From: Tomocerus qinae
Lineage: Eukaryota; Arthropoda; Collembola; Entomobryomorpha; Tomoceridae
Assembly: GCA_020055645.1 (NCBI GenBank)
Contig: CM034546.1
Location: 57,536,001-57,600,000 of the forward strand
Reading direction: 5' to 3'
Length of the DNA stretch: 64,000 nt
Under the pieces are notes generated by a model, which was not told the DNA's origin, made no database searches, and worked only from the letters and a program-made list of their open reading frames with translations. How positions within the stretch are numbered: the stretch's first letter is position 1; each line of letters opens with the position of its first letter. The position numbers and the translations under genes are program-made. Below, one piece after another: positions 1 through 11,300 of this stretch.

Positions 1-832
1 CGTTTGAGTTAGTACATCAATTATTACAAACACACATACACACATTGACATCAATTTTAACACAAAATATTCCTTTCGTTCGCTGTTTTTCAACTTCATA
101 ATCATAGGTTGGGAATTTCAGATTTAATATTCACATGCAAAATTTACCTTAAACAGCGAATTAAGTTGAGTGTTAGGCTAGATAACTTTTAATGTCTACC
201 TAATAATATCTTACATTGAAGACACATAGGTATTTGAGCACAGTTTGATATACACTTCATTTTTAGGCCAATTCCAACCCAGTACTTTTGCATTCATGTT
301 CGAGTTTTACAATGAAATCTGTTATTTACAATCAGATCTTAGATGTCTTACATACCTATAAGAGGTATGTAAGACCAATCCATTAAAGGCTATAATAATC
401 CCGAAGAACAGGAATAACAATATTTTTCAATAAGAACTACCAATTTGAGTAACTTTTATTCTAGGAACTCTTTTCGTTGAAAATTACTGCGTCGATTGTA
501 AATTTGTTTCAACAGTCAAGGATGAACCGTTGCTGAACAGATATATTACTTTTATCCTTAAGACATGTCAATTCTTTTACAATCTAGAAGTGAATATGGT
601 ATAAAAGTTAGTATAATATTGTTAACATATACCCAAAAATTGAAGCTGTAAATTGCACATTGTGTAAAATTTCAAAATCGTGAGGTTTTTAAGTCAGTTT
701 TAAAGAGTCATTTATTTTTTAGAATTTGCAAAACTTAATATTTTCTTCCATAATAGGTACATAGGAACATATTCTATTTTTTAATCAGCATAACAAGTTA
801 TCATCATCTATAAACAGTCTTAGTCGGTTACA
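1..832. other. noncoding, 5' flank of chemoreceptor gene 1
   Basis: AT-rich sequence with stop codons in all frames. I see no gene, RNA or clear repeat. It ends at the start codon of the chemoreceptor-like gene. Confidence 0.5.
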
Positions 833-2200
833 ATGACAAATTTGAACGAAAGATTAAAAACCTTGAAATGGCCAAGGAACCGAGCAAATTTCATGAAGGT
901 ATTGGCTTTCCAAATAAAAATGTGTAACATGTTTGGAGCCTGCCCAGTGGTATTTAACAATGAGTATTGTTGTCCATCAATATCCAAATCAAAATGGGAT
1001 CGTTGTAGGACGTATCTGTCAATTGGTACGTACGTAATATACACAGTATTTCTTATTGGCCAGTTTGTCCTTAGGACGTTGTCACAAGATAATTCTTATC
1101 TAAACGGACTCTGTTTCGCTATTGGAGGTGCCATGAGCCTTGAAAGTGCAATATTTCTAGGAATTCTATTAAATTTGGAGGATATAGTCAGTGTTTACCA
1201 AGAAACAATAAAAACCATTATGAAATTTGAAGGTATAAGTTATCTGTTAAAATAATATTGTCTTAATATTGTTCCATACATTATTATTTTGATTATTTTC
1301 AAAAATTGTCGATACAAATCTTTTAATTTTTACAGAGGAGCACATGGATTATAAAATCGAAGTGAAAAAAACGGATGTTTATATTGCTCAGCTGGTAACA
1401 ATTAACGCAGCGTTATATTCCATTTTTATTACAATATTCTTTCTGAGCACGTATGACTGGCCAATATTCCCGTACGCTTTCCTCCCAGAACAATACCAAA
1501 GTTGGATCTTCGTAGTAATTTATGGATTAGTAATATGGCTAATAAATGGAGCTACATGCTTCTTATCTGCATTTCTTCTATCTGTTATGATCCTCGTTCG
1601 TCCAATTGGTTTTTTCATTATGAAGCAACTTAAGTAAGCAACTACTATATTAATTACCTACTTTTTAAACAATAGCTTGGTGCAGTGTTTTATAAATTCA
1701 TATTTTACAGATTCGGAAGGAACGATTATGAAAGTTTCGATTCTGTCAGAAGTCCAGAAGTTTTTGTAAAACTTCACATCTCGATTCGGATTTTGTTTAA
1801 AATCTGTCAAAGAATACTTCAAAATATTAATCAGCCAGTATATTTCATCAACAATCGATCAGTTCTAATGATTATTTTCATTATAATCCACCATTTTAAT
1901 GAAATGTCACCTATTTTAATATTTGTGTTTATGGTGTTTGCAATTGGTGCTGTATTGTTCTGGATTATCCTTTTAAAGTTGTTACATAAGATTTCCAATA
2001 ACCTAAATGGAATAACAAAAAGCATATCATTATTCAGATCTAGGAATAACATAGAGGTTGTTTACATGAAGAAATACAAAAAGTCTTGTACATCTTTTGA
2101 ATTTAGAATAGGGGATTGCATCAAAATCAACAAAAAGAGTGCCCCTAAATTTATAATAAGCCTTAGTAGAGGTACAATGAAACTTCTTATGAGTTCGTAA
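833..2200 (+). CDS. 7TM chemoreceptor-like protein 1 (gustatory-receptor-like)
   Basis: Three exons splice in frame: 833-1232, 1336-1633 and 1711-2200, giving 395 residues (intron phases 1 and 2; donors GTATAAGT and GTAAGC, acceptors TTTACAG). Hydrophobic segments lie near residues 62-80 and 92-112 (exon 1), two in exon 2, and two or three in exon 3 around a HHFNEM loop, which suggests a six- or seven-pass membrane protein. The C-terminus reads FEFRIGDCIKINKKSAPKF then SRGTMKLL. The same pattern recurs in the gene at 9577-10954, so they are one family. The usual insect gustatory-receptor ending TY(5x)QF is absent. Gene structure is seen; chemoreceptor identity is inferred from topology, length and C-terminal layout. 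The ligand cannot be told. Confidence 0.65.
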
Positions 2201-2347
2201 TTGTAGGGCTGGTAAATAAGTATAAGCCTGTAGTTTTTAAGAAATTGTTCTTGTATGCTGACCATAAATGTAAATACCATTTACCAATAGTTGAAAAGAT
2301 ATATAATTACGCTTGCTCTATATAAACAACTGTATCTGATTTCCACG

Positions 2348-2353
2348 AATAAA
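2348..2353 (+). terminator. poly(A) signal of chemoreceptor 1
   Basis: AATAAA about 150 bases after the stop codon at 2200, in an A/T-rich tail. It is the first canonical hexamer downstream of the gene. Confidence 0.4.
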
Positions 2354-3934
2354 ACGTCTGTTTTCTGCTATTTATTTAAAATACTCATCCACTATATAAT
2401 TTTTCTAACCACCTTATTACTTTTCTATATTGGCGCCGCCTCTTTGTAATACAGTATCGATAATTACCAAATTAAGCGTGCAAATATATAAACGGAGTTG
2501 GTAACCTTTTATGTAAAACTTTTATTGCGATTATCTATTCTATTATCTATTGAGAGCAATAGAATGTCCAGAGCAACAAACTCCGGACACTTTTTGGGAA
2601 CGGGGCTTAGTTATAGGTGTAGCAAGGTTCGATTTTTACTAAAACCTGATTCCCCAAACATTTTGATGTCTGTGTCTGTGTTAAATACATAATAATATTA
2701 TGCGGTAGTGTTGGCATTTCGTCCTCTTTTTCGTATTTCGTCCGGGCCAAGGGTCGAAATGGACGAAAATCAGTCTCAACTTACTTTTGACTTAAGAAAT
2801 CAAAATTAAAATATTTCAAAGTTGAAATATCGCCTAAACCAACTAAAAATTAATCTAGTAGCAATAGATTAATTCTTCTATTGATTTTTAACTGCAACTT
2901 TTATTTGTTGATGACCGACTATTGAACCAAATACCTCAATGTGCCCCAAAAGAGTATTTCTTCCATTTTCACCATTTATTGTCTCAATTTTGACCAGGTC
3001 ATTTTGTCCAATTTGACCACATGTGGATTAAACCACTTGCCAATACTGATACATGGAAACATACGGAATTATACAGTGTGCATGAGTCAGTTTACGTTTA
3101 TACTATGAGTATTCCATCGCATAGTCTTGCTTACCTTTCTTACAAAGGTATTCAAATGAAAACTTTGTGTACAAAATTCAACAAGATTTTAACTATGACC
3201 ATAATATTACTGTGTTTTTGTTATTATGTGCATGCATCCATTAAAACTATTAACACTAGATATAGTAGTCAGTACAATAATGATCACGCTTTTAATTGCA
3301 TGCCCTCCTAAAACCTGTTTATTACAGGCCATAAATTCTCTCCAAATATCCACAACGTGGATTATAAGTATTAGCTGGATATAGAATAATTATATCTATA
3401 GGTATGCTAAATTTAGATTTACATTGCCCCATTTTTTGATTGCGGATATGGTATTACTGCCATTAATTTTTTTCCTAATCTATTGCATAATGGCATGCAA
3501 TAGCTTTGCTCTTAATGCTCATGTAATTGAAGGAATGTTTTGACACGGTCAATTTGCATGTTATCTAACTGCAAAACTGAACTTACAAAAACAAAAGTGT
3601 TAATAAAGTTTCAAAGGCTCTTAATAGATATCTTAAAACAATAACAAGATTAGAATCCCAAGCAAAAAAAACAATTTCAAGAATTATCCGGCTTTTAATT
3701 AAAATGATGCAATGCTGATAATTGCAGTGGAAAATTATTTCCTATGCAATAGTAAGTTATTTTTCTTATCATCCTAATTAATGCATTTTATTACAGATTA
3801 TCACAATCACTCAATGTTTAGCATTGCAAGTAGTATATTATGTCATATTAAGTTTACAAATTGTGCAATACCTTAAAAGATAGTGACAGCATGCAGTAAA
3901 CAGCATTGACGTCACAACCAACTCATTTTCTGGG
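2354..3934. other. intergenic, possible tiny secreted ORF at 3156-3311
   Basis: Mostly noncoding. Around 2710-2775 there are repeated TTTCGTCC words with the complement GGACGAAA, which may be a small hairpin. An ATG at 3156 opens a 51-residue frame with a hydrophobic stretch (MTIILLCFCYYVHA) that resembles a signal peptide. It has no visible introns, no family match and only two Cys after that stretch, so I do not call it a gene. Confidence 0.3.
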
Positions 3935-3942
3935 TATATATA
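3935..3942 (+). promoter_or_regulatory. TATA box of eight-Cys peptide gene
   Basis: TATATATA sits 103-110 bases before the ATG at 4045, in the context GGGTATATATAGGAA. Position and sequence fit a core promoter with a short 5' leader. Confidence 0.6.
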
Positions 3943-4044
3943 GGAATGTACATAAAATAATTCCTTACCACCCAACAGAATCTCCTCTATTCAAACAGTA
4001 GTCAAATATATTCCAATTACAAAACCAAATTTAAAAACTCGACA

Positions 4045-4397
4045 ATGAAACTGACCTTCATCGTTTTAATAATGACGGCTTTGGTGATTGCCTCTGTGAT
4101 TCCCGCAGGTAATAATCAATTATTTAAAAATTACCTATTCTTTTATCCCAAGGAAAATTAATATTTATTTACAGAATATACTTTGTCTTATTACAGAAAC
4201 TGACGCAGCATGTACCACCAGTGAGACATTTACTTGCGGATTTACTTGTGGTATTTATTTGCATTTCTATTTCTGTTTTGTTTATTTTTAAAAAATTTTT
4301 ACTTTAATTCAAGATTATTTGATTTACAGGTACAAAGAGTTGCAAAAGTGCCACATGCAACTCACCCACCGACTGTCAGTGTAGCGGTTGTAATTGA
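4045..4397 (+). CDS. small secreted peptide with eight cysteines
   Basis: Three exons (4045-4108, 4197-4250, 4330-4397) splice in frame to 61 residues, all introns phase 1. Exon 1 encodes a signal peptide (MKLTFIVLIMTALVIAS, then VIPA). The mature part of about 40 residues has eight Cys spaced C-x7-C-x3-C-x4-C-x4-C-x5-C-x1-C-x2-C. The CxxxC and CxC pairs are the hallmarks of the cysteine-stabilised alpha-beta (defensin-type) fold, although the loops are short. It has a TATA box and a poly(A) signal (4545) and converges on a second Cys-rich gene at 4610-4918. Role is unknown: antimicrobial, toxin-like or metal-binding peptides would all fit. The splicing is seen; the fold is inference. Confidence 0.65.
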
Positions 4398-4544
4398 TCT
4401 TGCGATTCGTCTTTTCATAGCTATTTACATTTATTTCTATTTGAAAATTTCTATTTGCAACTAAAACTTAACATGGTATGATATGTAAAAAATATTATAT
4501 TGTATGCTATACTTATGGACAGATAATTTTGGGTTGATTGATAC

Positions 4545-4550
4545 AATAAA
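4545..4550 (+). terminator. poly(A) signal of eight-Cys peptide gene
   Basis: AATAAA 148 bases after the stop at 4397 and 60 bases before the end of the convergent gene. Confidence 0.45.
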
Positions 4551-4609
4551 AATTAAAAGGCGACAATAGACACATTATTATTGTACGACTTTTTATTACT
4601 TCGGATGAC

Positions 4610-4918
4610 TCAACATGGCCCTGGTTTGACTAGCCCCGTGCATGTGAGCTTAACTACATCGTTCACGACGCTGTTAACACAACACTTCCTTGCAGGACTA
4701 CCCTTGACTGCATTATAACAGGTCTTTGGCTGCCCCTCGGATGAACACTGAATTTATAAATTACGTAAAATTAGTAATCTTTTTATAAACAATTTCAATA
4801 AGTTTCCAAAAAAAGAAATTTGAAAATTTTCACTTACCGTTGGAAATGATGTGCTTGGGATTGCAATTATTGAAGCAATGGTATAAGAAAGTAATACGAA
4901 CGTAAGCAAAGCTTTCAT
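4610..4918 (-). CDS. small secreted peptide with six cysteines
   Basis: Two exons on the minus strand (4838-4918, then 4610-4747) join in phase 0 to give 72 residues. Exon 1 encodes a signal peptide (MKALLTFVLLSYTIASIIA). The mature exon has Cys in the order C-x8-C-x11-CC-x12-C-x8-C. The C-C-CC-C-C order is that of inhibitor-cystine-knot peptides, though the loops here are longer than usual. A TATA box lies about 80-90 bases upstream. It is tail-to-tail with the eight-Cys gene (212 bases between stops). The two share small size and a signal exon but not their Cys pattern, so they are not close paralogues. Function unknown. Confidence 0.6.
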
Positions 4919-4998
4919 GTTTTTTGGTTAAAGAGAAGTTGGGTTTTAATTTTAAATCACTCGTTGAATTTATGGGAAAGAAGTTTTCAGAACTGAGT

Positions 4999-5006
4999 TT
5001 ATATAA
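4999..5006 (-). promoter_or_regulatory. TATA box of six-Cys peptide gene
   Basis: Reading the minus strand, TTATATAAA lies here, 81-88 bases before the ATG at 4918. This matches the spacing of the convergent neighbour. Confidence 0.5.
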
Positions 5007-5333
5007 GTACCACTCACTCACTATAAACAACGAGTTATTTTTATGGTTTAATGTTTATCTCTATTTATCAGTTGATTTTTTCACTAAAAATAGCTGTATT
5101 GTCAGAGAAATGAAATCTATGACTACTTACTATTATAACACAATTACGATTCAGTTTTTATTATATACTACATCCAAATTACTTGCAACACGTGCGTCAA
5201 ACATTTGGCTGTCATAACGTACGCACGAGGAAAGGTAATTATAAACTCAGTCTTAACGTATGCATAAAGAATGTTTTTATCACAACCAAAAACAAAACAA
5301 CGGCAGGTATAAATAATTTATAAATAGACCTAT

Positions 5334-5422
5334 CGCTATAATTACTATTGCGCAAACACACTTGATTTTGAATTACTTTATTATAGTACACAAACAATTT
5401 CAGTTTTTCTTTTGAACCACTC
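5334..5422. repeat. direct repeat copy A, about 89 bp
   Basis: Begins CGCTATAATTACTATTGCGC and matches 5851-5939 with only scattered differences. Both copies include CAAACACACTTGA and ACACAAACAATTT. No ORF spans it. Confidence 0.75.
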
Positions 5423-5850
5423 ATACTTAGTTTTATAGATGTTTATATAAACAATTTAATAATCTACTTTAGTTTTGACGATCATCTAGCAAAGTGGGAT
5501 GTCAGTTATTTAGTAGAAGGCTGTGGCTGTGGATAGGCTACAATATACAAACCTTTGCCACAATGCGAGAAAAACAACATTTCATGATTTTGGTGATCGT
5601 AGGTACGTATCAATATGTACACCTCCTAAATTCTTGGATTGTAGTTTGTCTGCGGTGACTGTCAATAATTATTTTATAAAAGCAAATCAATAACATATTA
5701 AAATGCCTATATACCTATAGAGGAATTAGCCACCAGAGTCATTACCGTTGGCAGTAAAATGCTACATAAATGAGCCATCAATTTTTTAGAGTTGTTTTGC
5801 TTGAGTGCTTAAACTGGCTTAGAGAAATAAGTGCACAGTAAAAAGTCAGC

Positions 5851-5939
5851 CGCTATAATTACTATTGCGCAAACACACTTGACTTTGAATCACTTTATTA
5901 CAGCACACAAACAATTTGAGTTTTTCTATTGAACCTCTT
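5851..5939. repeat. direct repeat copy B, about 89 bp
   Basis: Second copy of the sequence at 5334-5422, same orientation, 517 bases downstream. Flanks do not match, so this looks like a dispersed element or a local duplication, not a long tandem. Confidence 0.75.
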
Positions 5940-6628
5940 ATTTTTTGATTGCTTCCTTCCCCATAGACGTCAGTACTCAATAGTTGGTGTAAATCTCAGA
6001 TATAAACAATACAAATGCGAATTTTAATACCAAGTTTAATGAAAGTCGGTACGTTGTACTTAGAATATCTTTATTACATATTTTAATTTTAGAGTTTTTC
6101 AAATTATAATTGACGGGGTCCAAAATCCAAAATGATTTTTTTCGGAAAGAATATATGGGAGACCGTTAACATACTTCTACGTCAAACAAAAATTCCAAAT
6201 GCTTACGTTTTATAATGGACGTCGAAAATTGATGTGGCATCAGTGACGTATTTCGCAGATATCTGCCATTTATAGATAGGAATATTAAACATACCAGCAC
6301 GCCACTTTGACGTCACCGATTTATGCTTTTGGTTTACACAGAATTTAGCATTAACTTTTAAAGATATTTCGTATTATATATTTATGTATATTTAAGACAA
6401 GAACTCAACCGTTTAATTTAAAACAAAGCTTTATTAATAGAAAGATATTAGGAATAGAAAATACTCTTCAATACTGTCGTTGTGAGTGGCTACGTAGTTA
6501 TAGTTCAGTTTTGGGTATACTAAATTAGATAGTATATATGTTACAGGAAATTTGTACAGACCGGACGTATGCATAGGTCCGGCAGGACATGTGTACACGG
6601 CCTGTCCTGAAGTCGGATATTTGAATTA
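5940..6628. other. noncoding intergenic
   Basis: No coding frame with recognisable features. AT-rich with no clear repeat until the palindrome at 6629. Confidence 0.4.
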
Positions 6629-6676
6629 TCCTAGGACATGTGCACTTGTCCTCGGACTTGTGCACATGTCCTAGGA
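6629..6676. repeat. long palindrome (17-bp arms)
   Basis: TCCTAGGACATGTGCAC (6629-6645) is the exact reverse complement of 6660-6676. The 14-base centre is itself nearly symmetric (GTCCTCGGAC). Related GGACA words continue on both sides (6580-6610, 6708-6716), so it may be the core of a degenerate fold-back element. Confidence 0.8.
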
Positions 6677-6904
6677 CAAATGAAAAGTAATTGTTAAGAT
6701 AGCCTAGGACAAGTGTAGAAATGGAAGTTTCAGAGGTAATGTTGATGTTGAACATTAATATTAACAGAACAATCATTTTTAACATCAAAATCAGTCAAGT
6801 CAAATTTTATTTGTACAATTATGTTAATTATTTTTAATCATTTAATAATTTTTGGCAAAGTAATGTCTAGTCTAGTAATGTAACTGCGAATGTCGAGGCT
6901 TCCC

Positions 6905-7746
6905 ATGAACTATGTGGCCATAGAGAAGCAATTTCGGTTGGCTACGTGACAACAATTCTTCCAAGTGGGTTCAAGGGTTACGTTTTGTACAATTACAAAA
7001 AATTCCAGTTTCCATAGTGGCATTGGTCGCACACCGTATGAGTCCATGTACGGCAATGAAGTCAAAATAGGACTGAAATCGACCGTTTTGCCATCGGAAA
7101 TTCTAAACCGTCTCAAATGTGAGGAAGATTTAGCAGCTGTACTTGAAGGGTCATCTACTTTGGAAACAATTGAAGAAGAGACAGACACTCCTAATTTAAA
7201 TGATGCTGAGATGTGTGTGGTTTGTAATTTACCCTGCCAGACTACGTTAAATTGTGTGAAATGCGATCGCGTTGTTCACTTTAGCGATCCATGTAGCATA
7301 CAAAATAGTGACAATTCTTCAACAAATTCCACATACACATCCTCTTTGCAATAACACTGCGATGATAAAGGAACATAGGCAGCAGTCTTTAAATGGCCTA
7401 ACTAAGCAGGCAGAGAAAATGACATTTCGCACATCTCAAAGGCTTGAAACTGTTTATGTAGGGGATACTATTATGATTCCTATACCCGAAATGGATAGGG
7501 GGCGAGGGGATCATAAAAAATTTAACTGGCGTGATTATTTCTGAGAATGAAGGTTTTTTAAAAATTGGCACTAGATTTGGGCAATTAGAAAACACGTATA
7601 CCAGAAATCAAATAATTAAGTATAATGAAAGTTTTTTAAAGATTGAGGATGTTCCAGAAAATGAAATTTCATTACGTACAGCGGCTAAACTATCTTCTAA
7701 TGGAACAGGGCAGGAATTCGTAAGATGTATTTTTATTACAATTTAA
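6905..7746 (+). pseudogene. broken integrase-type transposase (KRBA2/SCAND3-like)
   Basis: Three overlapping frames together read as the C-terminal part of the integrase-core proteins related to KRBA2/SCAND3. The order is: W-V-Q-G-LRFVQLQ, then HSGIGRTPYESMYGNEVKIG, a Cys-rich knuckle (CVVCNLPC, then CVKCDRVVHF), TKQAEKMTF, VGDTIMIPIPEMDRGRGD, TYTRNQ, and finally IEDVPENEISLRTAAK. The reading frame changes near 7000, around 7340 and at the A-run near 7515, and the usual Cys-rich tail after FVRC is lost. No DDE catalytic core is visible upstream. This is a dead transposon fragment. Motif order and spacing are seen; family assignment is from knowledge of these proteins. Confidence 0.7.
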
Positions 7747-9576
7747 TAATTTAAAAATCTGAGAGCCACTGTTCCAGACATCCTGGTGGATCAGCACAAA
7801 ATTTTCAGAAATGAAATCGGTTGATTATTTTTTGATGTATGTCCACTATTCTAAAGGTCTGTAATTTGAAAAAATGTATAAGCAAAACCATCAGAGAACG
7901 ACCCACAAATATAGAGTGGCAGAATACACACAACAAGTTATGAAACTAGAGTTACAGGTTACAGTGCACACTCAAAACAAACTAGATTTGTTTTCTGTCC
8001 TAGTTCCGTCTTTCTTACAAATCCGTTTGAAAATATATCCAAATTTTATAAAAATATGAATTGTGATCTATCTAATCTATTTTTTGTGTGCGAAGGTAAA
8101 TGTAATTTTGTGTTGGCGGAATTTAGAGGGCAAAAGTGTCTACTTTATAGCACTGCATGCAAGCAAATATCAATGCATTAAAAATAGAATTCCGTGATTC
8201 CTGCTATTTTTGTCAAAGATTGATAACATTATGCCGCAGAGCAATCTCTATATGCATCATGGCACCATAACATCATCACTACCTGGTTTAGCCAAGTTGG
8301 ATTTTTAGAATTCTCGTATTTATAAAAATGGAGTTTTTCCACTAAGCATTAATTCAAACTTAGTTATGTAGCAGTGAAAAAAACACATTAATAAATAACA
8401 ATTTCCGTTCTTTTAAATAATCAACCGTGCACGTGTAACGTAATCGAACATTCTGTCTGATTCAACACGTTCGTGGACAAGAAGAAAGATTTCGAGCAAT
8501 TTAGCCGTATAAATAATTTAAAATTTCTAAATGCGAAAATTAAATTACTAGTTTCCGTAATAATACTACATAACACGTTAGCTGGAAACGATTAAGTATG
8601 TTCTAATACTAGCAAGTAGTGGAGTAAATATTTGCATGTGTGTATTATTTTCTATCGTTTCAGAATTTATCAAATATCACGGTGTCATATCGTATATAAT
8701 CACACACACAACATGTAATCGAATACTCACTTTTCAATTCACTTTCAAATTATTTCTGTTTGTGACCAAGAATTAATACGAAAACCCGCTTTTAAATGTA
8801 TTTTTAAATAAGGACAAAAGGTCAAAACGCCTTCTAGCTAAGACAGCTCAGCCGTAAACAAAGTCAATAATTGCCAAATGTCGTTTATATAAACAAGTGA
8901 GTTTTGTATAACGGTTTATAAAATAATTTCGTATATATATATTCCCTACTACTTTGTGATAACCTTACTTTGACTGACTACCTTGAAGTGAGGTCACATT
9001 TGACACGAGTTTTACACCAAATTGTGTTTAATATAAAATAATCTTCTTAAAATACTAACATAGACGGAGAAAATCATAACGGTACAACCATTGCTGTTTT
9101 GCAAGTTGAATGGGCTAGAGGTGGTTACATGCGGAAGGCAGAAATTCTCACAATTTCTCTTTATTTATTGGTGTCTTATATAAAAATAATAGTCTGGGCC
9201 AATTTATCTAACTAGCCGTAACTCTGTGGCTATTCTACACTTTCATTTATTCTCTCCATGAAATATATTTCATTAAATAATCGTAACTAATTGATTTTAA
9301 TTACTAAGTTTTATTATTTGTTAATTGTTTAATACTGTGTCATTTATGGCAAATTTTAAATGTAAGATCAGCTGACAATAAATGTCTATCTCTCTCTCCA
9401 AAAAATGGAAAATTTTGTTTTCTGAAAAGATTAAATTGAAGTGTCCATAGAGAGACCAGTATAAGTAAGAGAATACTATGCATTCATTTCAGTGCTAATA
9501 CCTAATAACATTCCTTCATTCGTTCTATGTCTACTTCCCCATCCCTGTAGTATGTGCACAGGAGCCAATTTTCACC
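7747..9576. other. noncoding intergenic
   Basis: AT-rich. Short frames only (the longest has no recognisable motif). I see no RNA gene or structured repeat. Confidence 0.4.
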
Positions 9577-10954
9577 ATGGTGAAAGCAGTTACAATTGAA
9601 ATATTTTCGTGGTATGTAAAATGGGGAAATATTTGGGGAGGTGTACCATTTCATTGGATATCCCACCGTACTACAAATAAATATTTGGAATGGTCTACCA
9701 ATAAATGGGTCTTGTTGAAGTGGTGGCTACTTGTGCTGTATATGCACACTTACTGGTTCTATCTTTGGGGCAGAGCGTTATTTGAGACTTTTCACGGTGA
9801 AATCATCCGTGCTTGTATCAATTACGTTTACGTTTTGGCAATAGCCATACCAATAAACAACATCCATGTAATACTATTCAAAAAAGAACAAATGATGACT
9901 TCAACCAATTTCACTCTTGTCTTATTCTCTAAATGGCGAAGTAAGTTCAATAAAATAATTAATTTATTATTTAGTGACATTTAATTATAATTACATTATT
10001 GTATGCTCTATTTAATTATATTATGTACCGATACTATAATGGTGGTTGTATTGGTAATAGAAAAATATTTCCAGAGGAAATATAGGAACAGAATTGGCAC
10101 ATCTGATGTCCTTTCCCTCTTGGGGCTTCTATTGGCCATCATATACCCATTGGCATTCGGAGTTGCAATATTCATAATTCCATTCGATCCATTGTTCATG
10201 ACATCTATGCTCGATCCTAAGGATATCGACTACTTGGCATTCACGGCTTTCGCATCACTCCATTTTTTATCGCTATTAAGTGGATTTTCTTTGGGGTTCT
10301 TTCATATAGCCATAGCTTTAAATGGTAGTTCAGCTTTGCAAACTTTCTTCAATGAAATGAGGTAAACTATCAAAATTTAAGTTTCCTGGTATATAACAAA
10401 TAAACCATCAATTTTTACCTATCTAGTGTTTTAATATTATCACAAAATGTTACAGTTTTGACAGAAAAATATACCAAACGGAAATTGAATTTCGAAGCAT
10501 CAACACAGTGCCAAAAATATATAAAATTTCACAAATAATTGTTGATAGAATCAATGATGTATACGGCACTGTGCTCTTCGTTTGGAACTTCGTGTTCAAG
10601 AGACAGATATATTTGGCCAACTACCTGCTAATCCTTCACTATTACCGGTTGGGTAAAATGCTCGGTTTGCTGATTTCCATTTGGACTATCTTCATGTTCA
10701 CGCTTTGGCTGATGCTTCTCTATATGGCCTCCACTGTCTTTGAATCCTCCTTCTCCTGCATCGAATCTTGGAAACGTGTCTCACGTCCGGGACATTCTCC
10801 ATTTCAGAAAGCTCTATTTCGGAAATTTGTAAACTCATGTCTAACGTGTCAACTCTGCATCGGCCAATTCTCGATTATAAAGAGAAACAAACTTATTAAA
10901 TTTATACATTCTATTAGTGTAGGGACGATGGAGTGCATCTTGACATTCGGTTAA
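9577..10954 (+). CDS. 7TM chemoreceptor-like protein 2 (gustatory-receptor-like)
   Basis: Three exons (9577-9940, 10061-10361, 10456-10954) splice in frame to 387 residues. The intron phases are 1 then 2, the same as the gene at 833-2200. The first acceptor (GGTAATAG/AA, 10060) is the only nearby one that fits the phase. Several hydrophobic segments are visible: WVLLKWWLLVLYMHTYWF in exon 1, two long ones in exon 2 (SLLGLLLAIIYPLAFGVAIF; a second after SLHFLSLLSG) and at least one in exon 3 (LLISIWTIFMFTLWLMLLYM). The C-terminus IGQFSIIKRNKLIKFIHS then VGTMECIL parallels paralogue 1. Chemoreceptor identity is inferred. Confidence 0.65.
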
Positions 10955-10984
10955 GCTATCTATCGTTAATCAAAGATTAAATAT

Positions 10985-11292
10985 CAAGGAACAAAAAAGG
11001 ACCTTTTATTGCTTTTTCCTTTTTTGTAAAAAGGGTAAGTGCAAAATTGTAAAAAAGGTTACCTTTTTGCTTTTTTACGTTCCTAAAAGTTGCAATAAAA
11101 AATAAATAAAATTTTGTAGTCCGATATTTCTAGATTAGTGTTCTATTGATTTAAAACACTATTTCTCTCTGCAAATGTTTTATATTTGATTGGTTTGGGT
11201 AGTAGTTTTAGACTGACTACGTCTTTATGCATAGGTAAAATAGGTACCTTTTTACCTTTTAAGTAAAAAAGGCAATGCTTTTTTGTTCCTTG
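10985..11292. mobile_element. hAT-like MITE, 308 bp, with perfect 8-bp target duplication
   Basis: The left end CAAGGAACAAAAAAG and right end CTTTTTTGTTCCTTG are inverted repeats. The flanks are TTAAATAT at 10977-10984 and TTAAATAT at 11293-11300. An 8-bp duplication with short CA-ended inverted repeats is the hAT signature. The interior is made of A/T homopolymer runs and (A)nGG(T)n words and has no ORF. It lies 30 bases past the stop codon of chemoreceptor 2 and supplies AATAAA hexamers near 11094 that could end that transcript. Confidence 0.85.
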
Positions 11293-11300
11293 TTAAATAT

